Origin: Membranipora membranacea | Taxonomy: Eukaryota > Bryozoa > Gymnolaemata > Cheilostomatida > Membraniporidae | DNA: 64,000 nt | Direction: 5' to 3' | NCBI GenBank assembly: GCA_914767715.1 | Contig: OU612072.1 | Coordinates: 25,294,001-25,358,000, forward strand | Part shown: positions 1-11,567 of the stretch, one piece after another | Numbering within the stretch: position 1 is the stretch's first letter | Layout: the number at the start of each line of letters is the position of its first letter | Notes under the pieces: model-generated | Told to the model about the DNA's origin: nothing | Database searches by the model: none | The model's input: only the letters and a program-made list of their open reading frames with translations | Position numbers and translations under genes: made by a program

Positions 1-175
1 GTCTAAAATTGACACTCTTGGTAAACCCTTACTACCACAGTTTAAAATACTACTACTATGGCAAACCCTTGCTGCCAAAGTCTAAATATGATACTACTCT
101 AGCAAACCCTTGCTGCCAAAGTCTAAAACGCTACTACTCTGACAGACCCTTGCTGCCAAAGTCTAAAATGCTACT
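1..175. repeat. minisatellite, about 40-bp unit
   Basis: Four to five diverged tandem units of 39-41 bp. Each starts with gtctaaaat or gtttaaaat and carries a central aaacccttgctgcca core. The array runs off the left edge of the window, so its full length is unknown. Confidence 0.85.
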
Positions 176-180
176 CTAAC

Positions 181-1242
181 TTACTACGGTGGGCCCTGCC
201 TTGTATAGGGTGTTAGGATTGTTGAGTTGGCATGTTGCAATAATGTTGAGGTGGCGCACAAAAAATTCCGTTTGCTGGTAAGCGGATCATATGCTGCAAT
301 GATGCTGACTGTTTGCTGACTATACATGACTCATAAACCCAAGATTAATTATAAAACATATGATAAATATTGGTTAGCACATGGCATTGCTACGTATGTC
401 ATTTATTTGATTATAAATAATTATTAAACATAAAAAATGATCTTGCTCCTATTCTGACGTTTCCAGTATGTATAATTTATGGTCATCATAGAATTAATAA
501 TAATTCTACAGCCATCAGTTTTTCTAATGCTGCTTTCCATGACCAGATAAATAGTCATAACCAAAAACCAATAATAAATAAATAATCACAGCACAAATCT
601 CTACTGCTAATTGTGGTAATGTAAATAACTAGACACAACAATTGTACATGAATAGTGTAGCGGCTAATTAAATGGGGGGGGGGGGAGGATAGCATTGATG
701 AAAAGGTTACTGTTGCAATAAATTTACGTATTACTACCCAATTATCTTCCTAATTATATCCTTGTGTCATAATAATTAAACTGAAGCTAAATCAAACATC
801 CTTCAATTATTATTAGCACACCAAGGATTAGTGCTTGATATAATGTATCAGTTATGCCTTGATGATCGGCTCCTTTGTGCTACACTTTGCAATGTACGGG
901 CAGATTATTTAAGATAGTACAATAAGTTACATTTTGCTAGCTCAGCAGACCAAGGCTAAATAAATAAAACATCTCTGAGTAAGCCATGGAATAACACAAG
1001 CATGCTTTCAGGGTATGCACAGTTTATAAACCGTTAATTTGTACTTGGACCGTCAATAATAAGCATAAATAAATTGATAACAGGGCCATAAAGGTTGCTG
1101 CTTACCTACGCTAATAAATACCAGTATAATAACTATGAATGGTATTTGTCAGGAGTTACGAAAATGCTCCTGACAATGATAGCATTTTGCCGACACAGGA
1201 TCTCTCATGAAATACTGTTAATTATCCCTTTTTGTGATGCAG
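181..1242. other. no gene recognised; contains a poly-G run
   Basis: AT-rich non-coding sequence with short palindromic AT stretches. A run of 12-13 G lies at about 675-687. The upstream part of the lectin gene, including a signal-peptide exon, may lie near 1100-1240. An open frame there runs into the lectin exon and has a hydrophobic start, but no convincing initiator could be chosen. Confidence 0.4.
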
Positions 1243-1936
1243 ATACCACTTGTGCATCTGGCTACAAACTCAATCAATATAGAGGTACATGCACCAGATT
1301 CATGAGGACAGCTCTCAGCTGGTTTGATGCCAGAGAAACCTGTGATAAAGCTGGTGAATATTTGGCCACATTTGACACTGTGGAGTCTGCTTCTTGGCTC
1401 AGACAGCAACAGCTTACTGGAGGTAACTGCTAAACTTCACATACTTGCTTTTTTTCGGAAAAGTTCCAGCTCAGAAAAAATTGTGAATTGAAAAAGAGAA
1501 CACACTAGATCAATTATCATAATCTGACCTACGTTACTTTAGAGGACTAGCCCCATCCAAAGTTTGTCTCTCAAACTGTTTAACTCCAGCTATGATTTTT
1601 GAAGTTAACTCAAAATTTTGGGAAATATTTATTCTCAGCAGCTATCCTTACTCAGAGTGATATCATTGAAAGCTTACCCTAGAAAACGCTAATGAGAATT
1701 TACTTATTTTAGGATGGACAGGAGCAGCTTGGATTGGTGCAAGAAAACTTAGCAACAGCCCTGAGTTTAAATGGTATGGTATCAATACTGGCCCAGTAAC
1801 TTTAAGTTACTGGGCGATTGGAGAACCTAATTATCCAGATGCAGAACACTGTGTAGCCACATTGGGACATTACTACTGGGGTGACGCTGCTTGTCATGTC
1901 AAAATTTTCTTCATATGTGAGAAGAAAGCTTTCTAG
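1243..1936 (+). CDS. C-type lectin domain protein (5' end uncertain)
   Basis: Two exons with consensus splice sites and matching phase encode one C-type lectin domain: 1243-1422 (acceptor gatgcag, donor gtaact) and 1713-1936 (acceptor tattttag, stop TAG). Exon 1 has the opening cysteine pair and the helix with W-F-D-A-R-E-T-C. Exon 2 has WIGA, an EPN motif followed by Y-P-D-A-E-H-C, and WGDAAC before the last cysteine. EPN is the family signature for mannose-type sugar binding through calcium. The usual WND calcium motif reads WGD here, so calcium-dependent binding is plausible but not certain. An AATAAA signal follows at 1987-1992. An open frame runs upstream from exon 1 with a short hydrophobic stretch near 1164-1240, which could be the secretion signal if exon 1 is initial. 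Otherwise a first exon lies further upstream. No membrane segment is visible; a secreted lectin is likely. Confidence 0.8.
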
Positions 1937-1992
1937 TTTCTGTTCATATCTTGTTATATTGAGGCACCAGACACTTTGGAATCTACAATAAA

Positions 1993-3479
1993 ATGTTTGT
2001 GATAGAATACTCCCTTTTAGATGTTTACACTAGGTGTCACTACAATCAATTGGTATGGTGGCCTGAAGCTGTCACATAATTGAAATGTGAATGTGATATA
2101 TCAATAATTTTGCTCTTCGCAGACCCGCTTTGCCTACATTCAGTAAAGAGTAGAGATTTCTTGTTAGAACGCAGCTATGCAGAATGTAGCAGCTACTGTA
2201 AATTTCATTAAACTTCAGAGGTGTGGTAGGTTGTGTCAAATGATTTATTTATCACCCAAAAACAGTTTTTTTTATACACATATGTTGATGAACCTTCACT
2301 GCTACATTTTATTACCAATTAAAGACGGTTCGATGATAGGTAATAAATCACCAGTTGGGTGTTTCAATTCATTAGTGTCTTTACAGCGTTGACGCTGATA
2401 TTGGCCATAAGATTATAGTGAATATTTACATACAATTGAATATGCAGCACTAATGAATAAGCTTGTTGATGAACTCCGAACCGTTTTCTACTCTTTAAAG
2501 AATATAGGAAGTACCACAGTTCAAGAAAACAGCCATGTTCAAATCCAGTCTAGACTGTTCAACCACATTTTTTCACATCAAGTCACCGCACATTTAAAAC
2601 CACTTAAAAAGTGTCTTTAAAAAGTTAAGTCACTATCTACGTCCCACAGAAAGGCAAATATAATTTCGACATAAACTGCATCATTTATCTTTTTATAAAT
2701 CAACTTCATTTAATACTCTTGTGACATAAGTGCAAACTTTCAAAGTACTTTAAAAATGAGGGGTACCAGGGAAGCTGGGAGATAATGACAGAGGCAAGTG
2801 TCAGCAAGTACCATCCCTAGCAGCGGGTTTTCTACTGCAGCACCTTCAAAATTCACCCTAGATGATCTCGCGAATAGGGAAGCGTCATCTCACATGGACA
2901 ATTTTGACCTCAACCAATCTACTGATACCAAAAGGATTCGATCTTCGATGATAGTTCTCAAAGCTCAAAGATGGATGATTCGGTGGGGAGACTTGGCTTT
3001 GAAGCTGTATCTTGTTTTCGTCATGTGTCAAAGTTGGCCTGGTGCTGGTCATCATCTCTAATATAACAAGTTTAATCTCCAAAGGTGATTGAGATAATTG
3101 ATATTGACTGATGAAAAAAGATCAGCTATTGATTCACAGGGCCTTATCTTGGCAGTATTACCTTTACATTTCTTCGTTAATCCTACACATCCTATCTTAT
3201 TTTAATGATTGTCTGAAAGACAGGCCTTACTTGTTTATGGTGACTCATGCAAAACAGATATCTCACTCTTACTCCTTTGTCAACTCTGACTATTTTACCC
3301 TTTTTATGACTATTCTTTTGACAAAATCATTTGATGCTTGTTTGGAATCTTTAGCAATGCACATCACATTGCACAGGCTTAGCCATCCCGACAAATCTCT
3401 GATTTGTTACAGACAAGTACGATCGGATCGATAGCATTGGATACAGACATAAAGTCTGTTGTACATGAAGCCACAGCCT
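1993..3479. other. no gene recognised; diverged copy of cluster-associated repeat
   Basis: Nothing convincing before about 2.8 kb. From about 2.9 to 3.4 kb the sequence resembles 12.8-13.5 kb (shared stretches around ggtcattatctgtaatat and the following T-rich part). The open frames at 2798-3061 and 3111-3434 therefore lie inside a dispersed repeat and are not treated as genes. Confidence 0.4.
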
Positions 3480-4330
3480 CTCAGAATTGTATACAGATCC
3501 AAATTATCAATTTTACCAATACATTTTTGCAATGCATAATTGTTGTTTGTTTCAGATGAAAACTATATGTGTTTTGTTTGTTTCAAAACGAAACAGAGGC
3601 TATAATAGATTGATGGTGTTAGCAAAAGTTTTTGGCAAATCCTGATGAATGTAACTTCTCTTCTGGCGGATAAGTGAAGTCTTAGCCTCATTAAGATTGC
3701 CCAAAAAAACCTGTCAAAGGTGAACACTTGTGCTGTGATTTAAAGGATAGTTAGCGGTTACTGACTCAAGCTTTCGTATATGGTATCATTGATCATGTAA
3801 AGACAGGATGTAACAAAGAATCTGTTGCAAAACATCTTGCAAAACACTTGCTAAATCTATTTATAACAAAGGACTTTATCTGTTGATTTGCAAAAAATAA
3901 TTATAGGCTGGCAGTATGTGATGGAGTCAGGTACATAATAATCTTCTCTCAATTCACAAGATTATCCCCTTTCAGATCTTCAGATTCAACCACACAACAT
4001 AACATAATTATCTATAATAAGTTATCAAACATAAATTAATAAGAATAGTCCCTCAGTACACGCCCTATGATTTACTGTGGTGGATTGATTGACTGATAGG
4101 ACAAAGGATTAGTATGTGTAGTCCAATGATTAAGCGATTATGGCTCTGCGTATTAAGATGTGAATTGTCATTATTGTAATTCCCTCATCTTGATAAAGGA
4201 TCAATGCTGGATGTGGTCATGAAACTTAGAATTATCTCCTCATTGGTAATAGGGAGACAACTTGAATTCAAGTTGGATTCAGTTGGATTTATCCATGAAA
4301 ATGGGATTTCCAAAGATAATTTATTGATTA
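3480..4330 (+). repeat. orphan copy of the receptor upstream block plus dispersed repeat R1
   Basis: 3527-3640 matches the segment just upstream of receptor A (about 11600-11720), including atgcataat and the tgtttgtttcaaaac stretch. 3820-4260 is a copy of a dispersed sequence (R1) also seen at about 12400-12930 in the same orientation and at 15440-16060, 17400-17800, 25080-25600 and 26430-26780 in the opposite orientation. Each R1 copy carries a conserved cagattcaaccacacaac stretch and, in most, a ttgattggctgat box. No coding sequence for a further receptor was found next to it. Confidence 0.6.
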
Positions 4331-4482
4331 TTTAATATAGATAGCAAGGGCGCGAATTTACCTAATATATGTCCTCTTTAATTTATTTATCATTTGGTGT
4401 ACACAAGGTACCTGTCATATTTGCCAAGTAATCTAAATACAAAATAGGGAGATTCCATTTTACGGCGATACTGCACCACAAC

Positions 4483-4625
4483 ATGGTGCTTCGAAGGTGC
4501 GAAGCACCTGAGTCACCCACCTGGGGGTATAGGGGGCGATGTGAGCCCCCCAACGGGGTATGGGCGGAGCCCCTGTCTGCCGAAGCTCTGAGAGCGTTTC
4601 CAGCCACTAGGAAGGGCTAAAAAGG
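4483..4625. repeat. GC-rich block with hairpin
   Basis: A GC-rich island in AT-rich surroundings. It contains the inverted repeat GGTGCTTCG / CGAAGCACC around a 6-nt loop at about 4491-4514, followed by runs of C and G. It may be part of an old transposable element. No function is assigned. Confidence 0.45.
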
Positions 4626-4717
4626 TATATTAAACCCCAAATAATTTCATGTTTGTACTAGTACTAAAATATCAAATTGAGGTGAAATACACCCTAAACA
4701 ATTACAATCAATCCATA

Positions 4718-4812
4718 GGCCCCTGGGACTCTTACATACATGCCATTACATTGTCAATGTCCAGTATCAAACACCCAATTGGCAAAGTAGAGGCATGTGA
4801 GTCCCAGGGGCC
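4718..4812. repeat. inverted repeat with 14-bp perfect arms
   Basis: GGCCCCTGGGACTC at 4718-4731 is exactly complementary to 4799-4812. The pairing resumes with ACATGCC/GGCATGT just inside. It is a stable stem with a loop of roughly 45 nt and could be a small terminal-inverted-repeat element. Confidence 0.6.
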
Positions 4813-4819
4813 CTTGCCT

Positions 4820-5925
4820 GTCAAGACAGGCTACAAGTGCCCATGCATCATCAAGATCTGAAAATAAATGTGCTCAGTCACATACAGTGAGTATCCAGAT
4901 AAGGTACTATATTTTTGTTTGGCTAACATTAAATATGTTTCAAAGTCTTTGGTCCGAGCTTTGTTAAATTGGACCTACCTTTGGAATTGGTAGGTTTCTA
5001 TTTTCCTTCACTTAAATTTAACTAGAGCAGACAGTACAAAATTAATACTAAAAAATGTGTGATCTGAAAGGAAATGAAAACTAATTGTATGCTCTTGACT
5101 AGCTACTTTATATTGTGACCAATGACAGTCAGTGTTGCGGATTATGAGAGGATGCTATTGGTCATTTACAATAATAGGCTGAATCTTAACAAAACAGGTA
5201 AATTTGTTAGGATTTTTTAATTTGATAATTCCTTTCAATTTTGTGTGCAAAGACCTTAACAGTAACTAGTCAACAACAACATGTGCTTGGATAACTATCA
5301 GAAAATTGCGATTGGACTGTTTTCTCTAAAATCTGGAGGAAATAGTGAGATTTACAAAAAGTGGGAGGTGGGTGTAAAAATCTGGCGGTTCACGCCTAAA
5401 TCGGGAGACTTGGCAAGTATGGTACCTGTGTGTCCATAAGCTGATTATGAGCTGTGCAATGATATGATACAATGTATCATAGGTGTCATATCTTCTTTTT
5501 TATTATGCATTACCATCGCTAGCCAATGCATTGGTTACACGCAACTCTTGGTTTGATGTCCCAACTGATAATATTTGCATCCTAGCTATATAATCTCACA
5601 TCTGTCGAAAGTAATTTTAGAAGAGTACCATGTTAACCTTGAATTGGCTCTCAGCTGAAGAATAACAAATCAGCACGTTCATTAAAATCCTATCATTCTG
5701 ATATATGGTTGGATGTGACAAAAGATTGTTTCCTCAAGGTCATATAGAACATACTTCATATTAAACTGGCTTAACCTTCATTTACTCTCCTAGTTACTAT
5801 AGACAAAGAAATATTCTCAACACCGAAGAAATGAAATATATATATGGCTTTATATAGCTATAAATAAGTCTTTTTAATCCATTGATAAAACATAATGAAC
5901 CCATTTATTTATCCAAGCAACTATT
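4820..5925. other. 3' flank of receptor A, duplicated at unit B
   Basis: No gene seen. From about 5410 to 5860 this segment is the inverted counterpart of 24260-24790 downstream of receptor B. It marks one edge of the A/B inverted duplication. A TTTATT at 5904-5909 is an AATAAA signal on the minus strand, shortly after the receptor A stop codon. Confidence 0.55.
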
Positions 5926-8900
5926 TTACAATTCAGCTTTGAAAACTGATTTCACATTATCAGTGATTGTGTACATTTCGTAGACACTCTCAGCGTCTTC
6001 ATCACAGCACCTAAATTCAGGATTGACCTCCTGACCCTGCGGACAATCTGCTGACTGGATTTCATGAAAGTTTGAACTCTTTTCTTCGGAGTCAGAATTG
6101 TTAGTTGTGTCTGAATTCACTGGCTGGGAGTTACTCCAGTTTTCATAGAAATGGTCAGTAGAAGTAGAATTATCCTGATTTTGTAAACTTTTAGGTTCCT
6201 GCGTATTTTGGAGTTCAATTCCTTTGTTTCTCATTTCCTTTACAACTGTTTCATCAGACCTAGTGATGGCTGCTCGCTTCTTTGATTTCGGATATTACCG
6301 TGATTGTGGTCTTCTGCCGGAGGTTTTAAACTATCTTGTAGGATATTGCGCTGGTAAACACTTAATGTTTTGTTTTGATTGATGGTGTTGTAATCTAGGT
6401 AGGGATCTGTGATTCCTATAGACTCATATCCGTAATCATCCAGTTCGCTACATCGGTCACTCTCAATATCTGACAAAAAGAGAAATATTATGAATGTATC
6501 AAAACCAGAAAATCCTCATATTCATGGATGTCATCATTTGACGATTATCCTTGAATGTGTTTGCCAAAAGATTGAGTAAACACCTGCCTGCTTTAATACA
6601 AAAAAGGTTGGATCTTTAATCCACTAATGTGTCAATGGTTTAGTATCAGCTGCGTAATATAGATCATTAATAAGCTGATTACGGAAGATACTAAACCACT
6701 AATATATAGATATGTAGGCTATATTAAACCACTAAGCTCACTTGACAGTGAACTAAGATGTCATCTCATACGACATACGGCATTACACTCTCAATAAGGA
6801 TGGTGTATAAAATACCACATGTCTCAGAATTCATTCAGACTGAAAATCAGCATGAGAGCCTCATCAAACACTCTCTTTGCTCTCCTCTCTGTAATATTGT
6901 TTTGCCCTGCAGAAACAGCAGAAGCTCGGAACTACTGCGCTGATGGAACTCAACCACGTAAGTAGTCTTATCTGTTTGGTATGGGTGTTTAGTAGTTGAG
7001 GTAATGGAACGGTTTAAAAAAAACTTCAGGATATACACTTCCTCAATGCCATTGGGAAGCTCTGGGCGTCCAGATCTCAAAGACCAGATTTTTAGCAGTG
7101 CCTCACCACATGGCGTAATTATATGGCAATGATCCTACTATCACAGCATCTGCTAATGCTTTCAATAATCCACAAGGCTCAATTAAATTTTGAATATAAT
7201 ATCATATAATATAATATCGTACCATATCAAATCACAAAAGTCTTCATTTTAGGCTCATTAAATAGATATTAAATTTATACTCATCTGAGAATGGATATCA
7301 CCTGCTTTCAAATTAACTGCGATACATTGACCTCTACTGTCAACATTGATAAAAAATCCTTTTTGCCTCATCTCTCCAATAAAATGATACACAGGCCATG
7401 TAAAGAATTATTTAATCAGCTTTCAACCTTGAGAAGTTGTGCAGTTTTCTAACATGTACAGAAAGTCATGTTTCGCTGATCCTCTTTTGCCATCTTAAGG
7501 CCAATACCAAATAGGTTACAACAAGCTGTTAGTCTTTTTGAAAAATGTCATGGTTTATGCCTGACATTTCATAGATATTTGGTTATTGGAAATGAACTTT
7601 TTCTCTGTGAGTTAACGTAAAGTTTCCTGTCTCTGCAAGCAGTGCTTGGAAATTGTAAGTCTTACAAAAATGATTTACAACTCTCTTCATAACCAGGAAA
7701 AACCAGGATGTTTTTAGTTCATGGATTCTTTACAAACCAATGGAAAACTATCAACGGTTCTTCTTTTTGACAGCTCGATATGCTTTGAGAGAATAATACA
7801 AGTGACAGTTATCAGATGGCCTAGATACTGGTGTTCAAAGGCGTGTATGCAATGTGGAGCTTTAGACAGCGCATCACATCTTATCTTGAATGATCAGTGT
7901 TTCTGTTGGCTTTGCCCTGAGGAATATCTACATAAGAAACATCTGGACTCTTTTCTCAAATATACTCGATGTTCATCAGCAGAGAGATGTCAACATCTTG
8001 TACAGTTAGAAATGACCAGATCATTTAAATCTTTTTCATGACTCTAACACATATGATATATCAACCTTTTCTATGAAATTGATATTTTTATAGACTATCA
8101 ATGCCAAATTTAGTTGTGAGTAGCCACTGGTAATGATCTGAACTATATTGATCTAAATAAAAAGTGTTTTTTATAACAAACATTATAACACTGCTTTGTC
8201 TGGTTTGAGCACCAGTAAGCTTTATATCACATTGTTGCACAAGAGCACAACAGAATAAGTTACCTACCCCTTTCTCCACTATTAGGAAGTTCTGGTAGCG
8301 GACGAGATATATGGTTATCGGACATCCCCAAAGTTAGGTTTCTGAAATATAAGGAAAATTCAATAAATATTATAATGGGAAAACAAAGTGCATGTTAATG
8401 CAACTAAACTAGAAAATAGTAAAAATGCTGTACTTGGACTTAGATTGCCCCACAACAATTCTGGTTTGTGGTATTGCAAACACAAGCTTCACAAAACTTC
8501 GCAAAGTTTAAAAAAGCTTCACAAAGCTTCACAAAGCTTCACAAAGCTTCACAAAGCTTCACAAGCTAACAATACTAAAACCGGCTTAAAATTCTAGCTT
8601 ATAACTAACTGGTCATGAGTAAGATTCGATCACATCACATCTCTCCCTGGCTGAGAGCATTAGCCCAATTTCTTAACTCAAATGAATACTTGTCCATAGA
8701 AATATATCACAATTATGTCCTTAAAACTTACCTTTTGAGCATTTTATGAAACAGCTTAGCAGCAACCACAATCAACAATAGTACACTCAATCCAATGGAT
8801 ACCATCTCGAAGCTGTTTTCCTTAGGGTTTGGACAATCTGTTAATGAAAAATACCATTTTATTATCATCAAGATAAGATTTCTCAAGATTGAGATGATGA

Positions 8901-11567
8901 AACGTAAATCCTCTAGACAACTTCATCAGAAGCATTATATTAGCCAATATTAGCTGTGAGGTTGGATTCACTTAGAAATTTGGGAAGATGAAGTAAGCTG
9001 ACATAGACATCCCTTATCTAAAATAAGGAACTATTTAAAAACCAAGAAATTTTGTGATGCTGTTATTACTATATTTACCGAACATATCTATTTCGTTTAC
9101 CTGTAGTCTGCGCTGCTGCCGAGCTACCGTATTGTAACCCTGAACAATCAATATTGCTAGACCACCGGTTATTGATACAGCTATGGATTGAAGTCATTGT
9201 GTTGTTTGCCTCAAAATCACCTTCACAAATGGCTATGAAGTCGGATGAATTATCATAAGTCTGGCTCAGTGATCGCAGCATTGGGATGTCTTCATTGCAG
9301 GAGTCAACTGAAAAATGATAATTGTTAATGTGAAATTGAATTACTTTGCAAACATAAATATTTTATCACTGATTCACCAAATAATCATAACCATCCAATC
9401 ACATGATTTATATTCGGTGTTTTATCCCTCAAAACTCAGTTAGGAGGGTACTTTACTCACTTGTATAACTTAGGCGTAAGGAGTATCTCTGATTTTTTCG
9501 TTCGCTGTGATAATGAAAGGTCAAAGTTGAGCTTCCCGAAAAAACTCGAAATTGGTCCCTTACTGATTTCCTGGTCTGGAAGACTGTACTGGGCTTATAA
9601 CTGATTTCATCTTCATGCTGCGATTGTTCTACTTTTAGTATCTCAAAAAGATCCCAGGCAGAAGACTCCATGTCTACAAAGTCTATATAAAGTTTGATGG
9701 TTGCCGTGATTGGCATATTTAGAAGTTGTAGTGAGACTGTGTTCACCTCGTCTCCCAAGCTATTTTTATCTTCAAATATTGCTGTTTCATGTTTTCTGCC
9801 AGATGACAGATCAGCTGTGATATATCCTTGAGGATGTAGTCTTGCATCGAGGGAAGACGTCATTTGTGTCAGGGAAAAGGATGGGTAAACTGAAAAAGTA
9901 AAAGTAAAATAGCCTACTCATGGATATCTTGCACGTTTAGCTTACTTACTAGAACTCACTACTCAATTTTTTTATCTATCTGAACGGATGTGAAATTCAA
10001 TTCCTACTTTTTCGACTCATTTAAATTTGCTAGAGAGGCGTAACATGACAATGTTAATAGAATTATCTTTTTTAAAAATTGCATGCAAAAGCATTGGGAG
10101 GATGTTCAACTTCGTTTCTGATGTTCTGATGCAGTAAAATCCAGTAGAAATATTTTGTTGATACTTATTTGACTTGTTGAATGTTTTGTAAAAGGTGACA
10201 GATGAGCGAACAAGCTCAACTTACCCTGAAAGTCGATACGAAATGCAGGTTTCGCTTCCTCGCCAAGCCGAAGTGAGATTGTTATCTCTGTTGATACGTG
10301 CACTTTCCTTTCCTCGCAAGCCCCAAATATCCTTTCGCCATTTATAGACAAGCCTTCTATGCACTGGCCTTGAGTTTGGTGTTGCAGTTTGAAGTTCATG
10401 ACCATAAAAGAGCTCCCATGTACAGCTTTGATTCTTAGTTCGCATAAACGAGTATCACTGCTGTCGTCATGTATAGGACTGAATATTACACCATGTGTCA
10501 CAATGTCTCGATCGAATATGACTATTTGTTCGATGGGACGGCAAAATTGACCTTTATAATCCAGCTGGTTGCCACCTACAATAGAAAAATAGATGACAAT
10601 GTCAAAGAATAAAAAAGGGGATATTGTTTATATAGGTGTATGGGTATACCTACTGTAGCAATGCAGAGCAATATTGATGATACAATCTAAAAGACAACCT
10701 CATAAAACTTGAAGATAGCATACCGAATTTAAACCATAGAATTCTAAAACTGAAAAACATCCAATCAGCTTTTTTATTTTACCAGAAAATCCAGCCTTAT
10801 CAGTTCCAAATAATCAGATTATCATTGTTGCCGCACATAGAAATAAACCTGAGGATCATAATTCATCGATCTGATACTGTGTCCTAAAATATTGATTAAA
10901 TCAATAACATATATACACCCATAAAACATTTTTATTGGCAAAATGTCTCACAATGATAGGACAATGACTTACTTTGAACGGCAACAGGACAAAAACAGAA
11001 AAGTGATATCAGAACTGCCGCATGCAATCTTACTTCTTGATTGGAATCCCTCCTCAGAAAAAATCTGATAACAAAGATGGTTACTCATACACAGACAACG
11101 ATATATAACCTATACAGTCGAAAGCATTGGTACAGAATATTGTTCATTGTTCATTTTGCACATAAAGATGGATAATCATACACAAAGATCAACATATATA
11201 CTCAAATATTGAAAACATTGTAACAACGTTTATTGCTCAAGTACACTGTGTACGAGCACAAATAAAAAAAAGTCATGGTGACTGAAAGTGAAACACGCCA
11301 AAATATTCTGATATCCTAACAAATGGTGACAAAAGCAATATTTGTGTTTATTAAATGCCATTTATTCAGGTTCACAAAGTAACCGCCACCATTGAGATGA
11401 TATAGTATGATTGAGATGATAAATAAATGAACAATTTGTAGATACTGTACTAACCTGAACAACATCATGGTCCCTGCCGAGTAAAGTGGCAAAGACAATC
11501 TCTCCGTTTGCAGATTGGTTGAGTCCCTCCTGTTCAGATTCGCTGCTCCGAATATAATGATTTCCAT
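5926..11567 (-). CDS. CUB-CUB-CCP transmembrane receptor, unit A
   Basis: Eight exons (minus strand): 11455-11567, 10973-11064, 10225-10575, 9461-9889, 9101-9307, 8732-8837, 8268-8341 and 5926-6469. All have GT-AG sites and agreeing phases; the three extracellular modules are phase 1-1. Exons 1-2 give a long leader with a hydrophobic segment at about residues 54-68. Translation may instead start at the MM near residue 34. Exon 3 is a CUB-like domain with four cysteines. Exon 4 is a cysteine-free CUB-like domain (start P-Q-G-Y-I-T, end L-R-L-S-Y-T). Exon 5 is a CCP/sushi module with four cysteines and a tryptophan. Exon 6 is one membrane span (M-V-S-I-G-L-S-V-L-L-L-I-V-V). The tail has RPLPELP (SH3 ligand type), LDYNTI (ITIM-like) and YENW (YxN). 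A 1-nt deletion near 6264, seen against units B and C, ends the reading frame at 6240 after about 533 residues. The conserved C-terminal part follows out of frame at 5926-6234. The last intron hosts an antisense gene. Ligand and function are unknown. Confidence 0.75.
6650..6813 (+). promoter_or_regulatory. promoter of nested gene A
   Basis: TATAAAAT at 6806-6813 lies 46 nt before the start codon at 6852. CTGCGTAATA at 6650-6659 lies about 150 nt further upstream. Both elements, and the sequence between them, recur upstream of the nested genes in units B and C, which supports a real core promoter. Confidence 0.65.
6852..8041 (+). pseudogene. nested nine-cysteine secreted protein gene, unit A (frameshifted)
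   Basis: Exon 1 (6852-6957, donor gtaagt) encodes a signal peptide followed by the R-N-Y-C-A-D-G motif. Exon 2 (7774-8041, acceptor ttgacag) encodes the cysteine-rich body with C-F-C-W-L-C-P-E-E and the K-H-L-D-S-F-L-K-Y segment. It lies entirely in the last intron of receptor A, on the opposite strand. Between the acceptor and codon TGG-CC the exon is 2 nt longer (48 against 46 nt) than the same stretch in units B and C, so the spliced frame meets a stop almost at once. All later coding sequence is open and conserved, so the inactivation is recent, or the indel is a sequence or assembly error, or a different acceptor is used. Confidence 0.65.
8484..8566. repeat. 10-bp tandem repeat (agcttcacaa)
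   Basis: At least five clean copies of agcttcacaa at 8515-8564, with degenerate copies before them, within the intron between receptor A exons 6 and 7. The open frame across it is a by-product of the repeat. Confidence 0.85.

Noticed and set aside
2798-3434. Two plus-strand frames
   Set aside because: They lie in a diverged repeat also present at 12.8-13.5 kb, where the frames are not kept.
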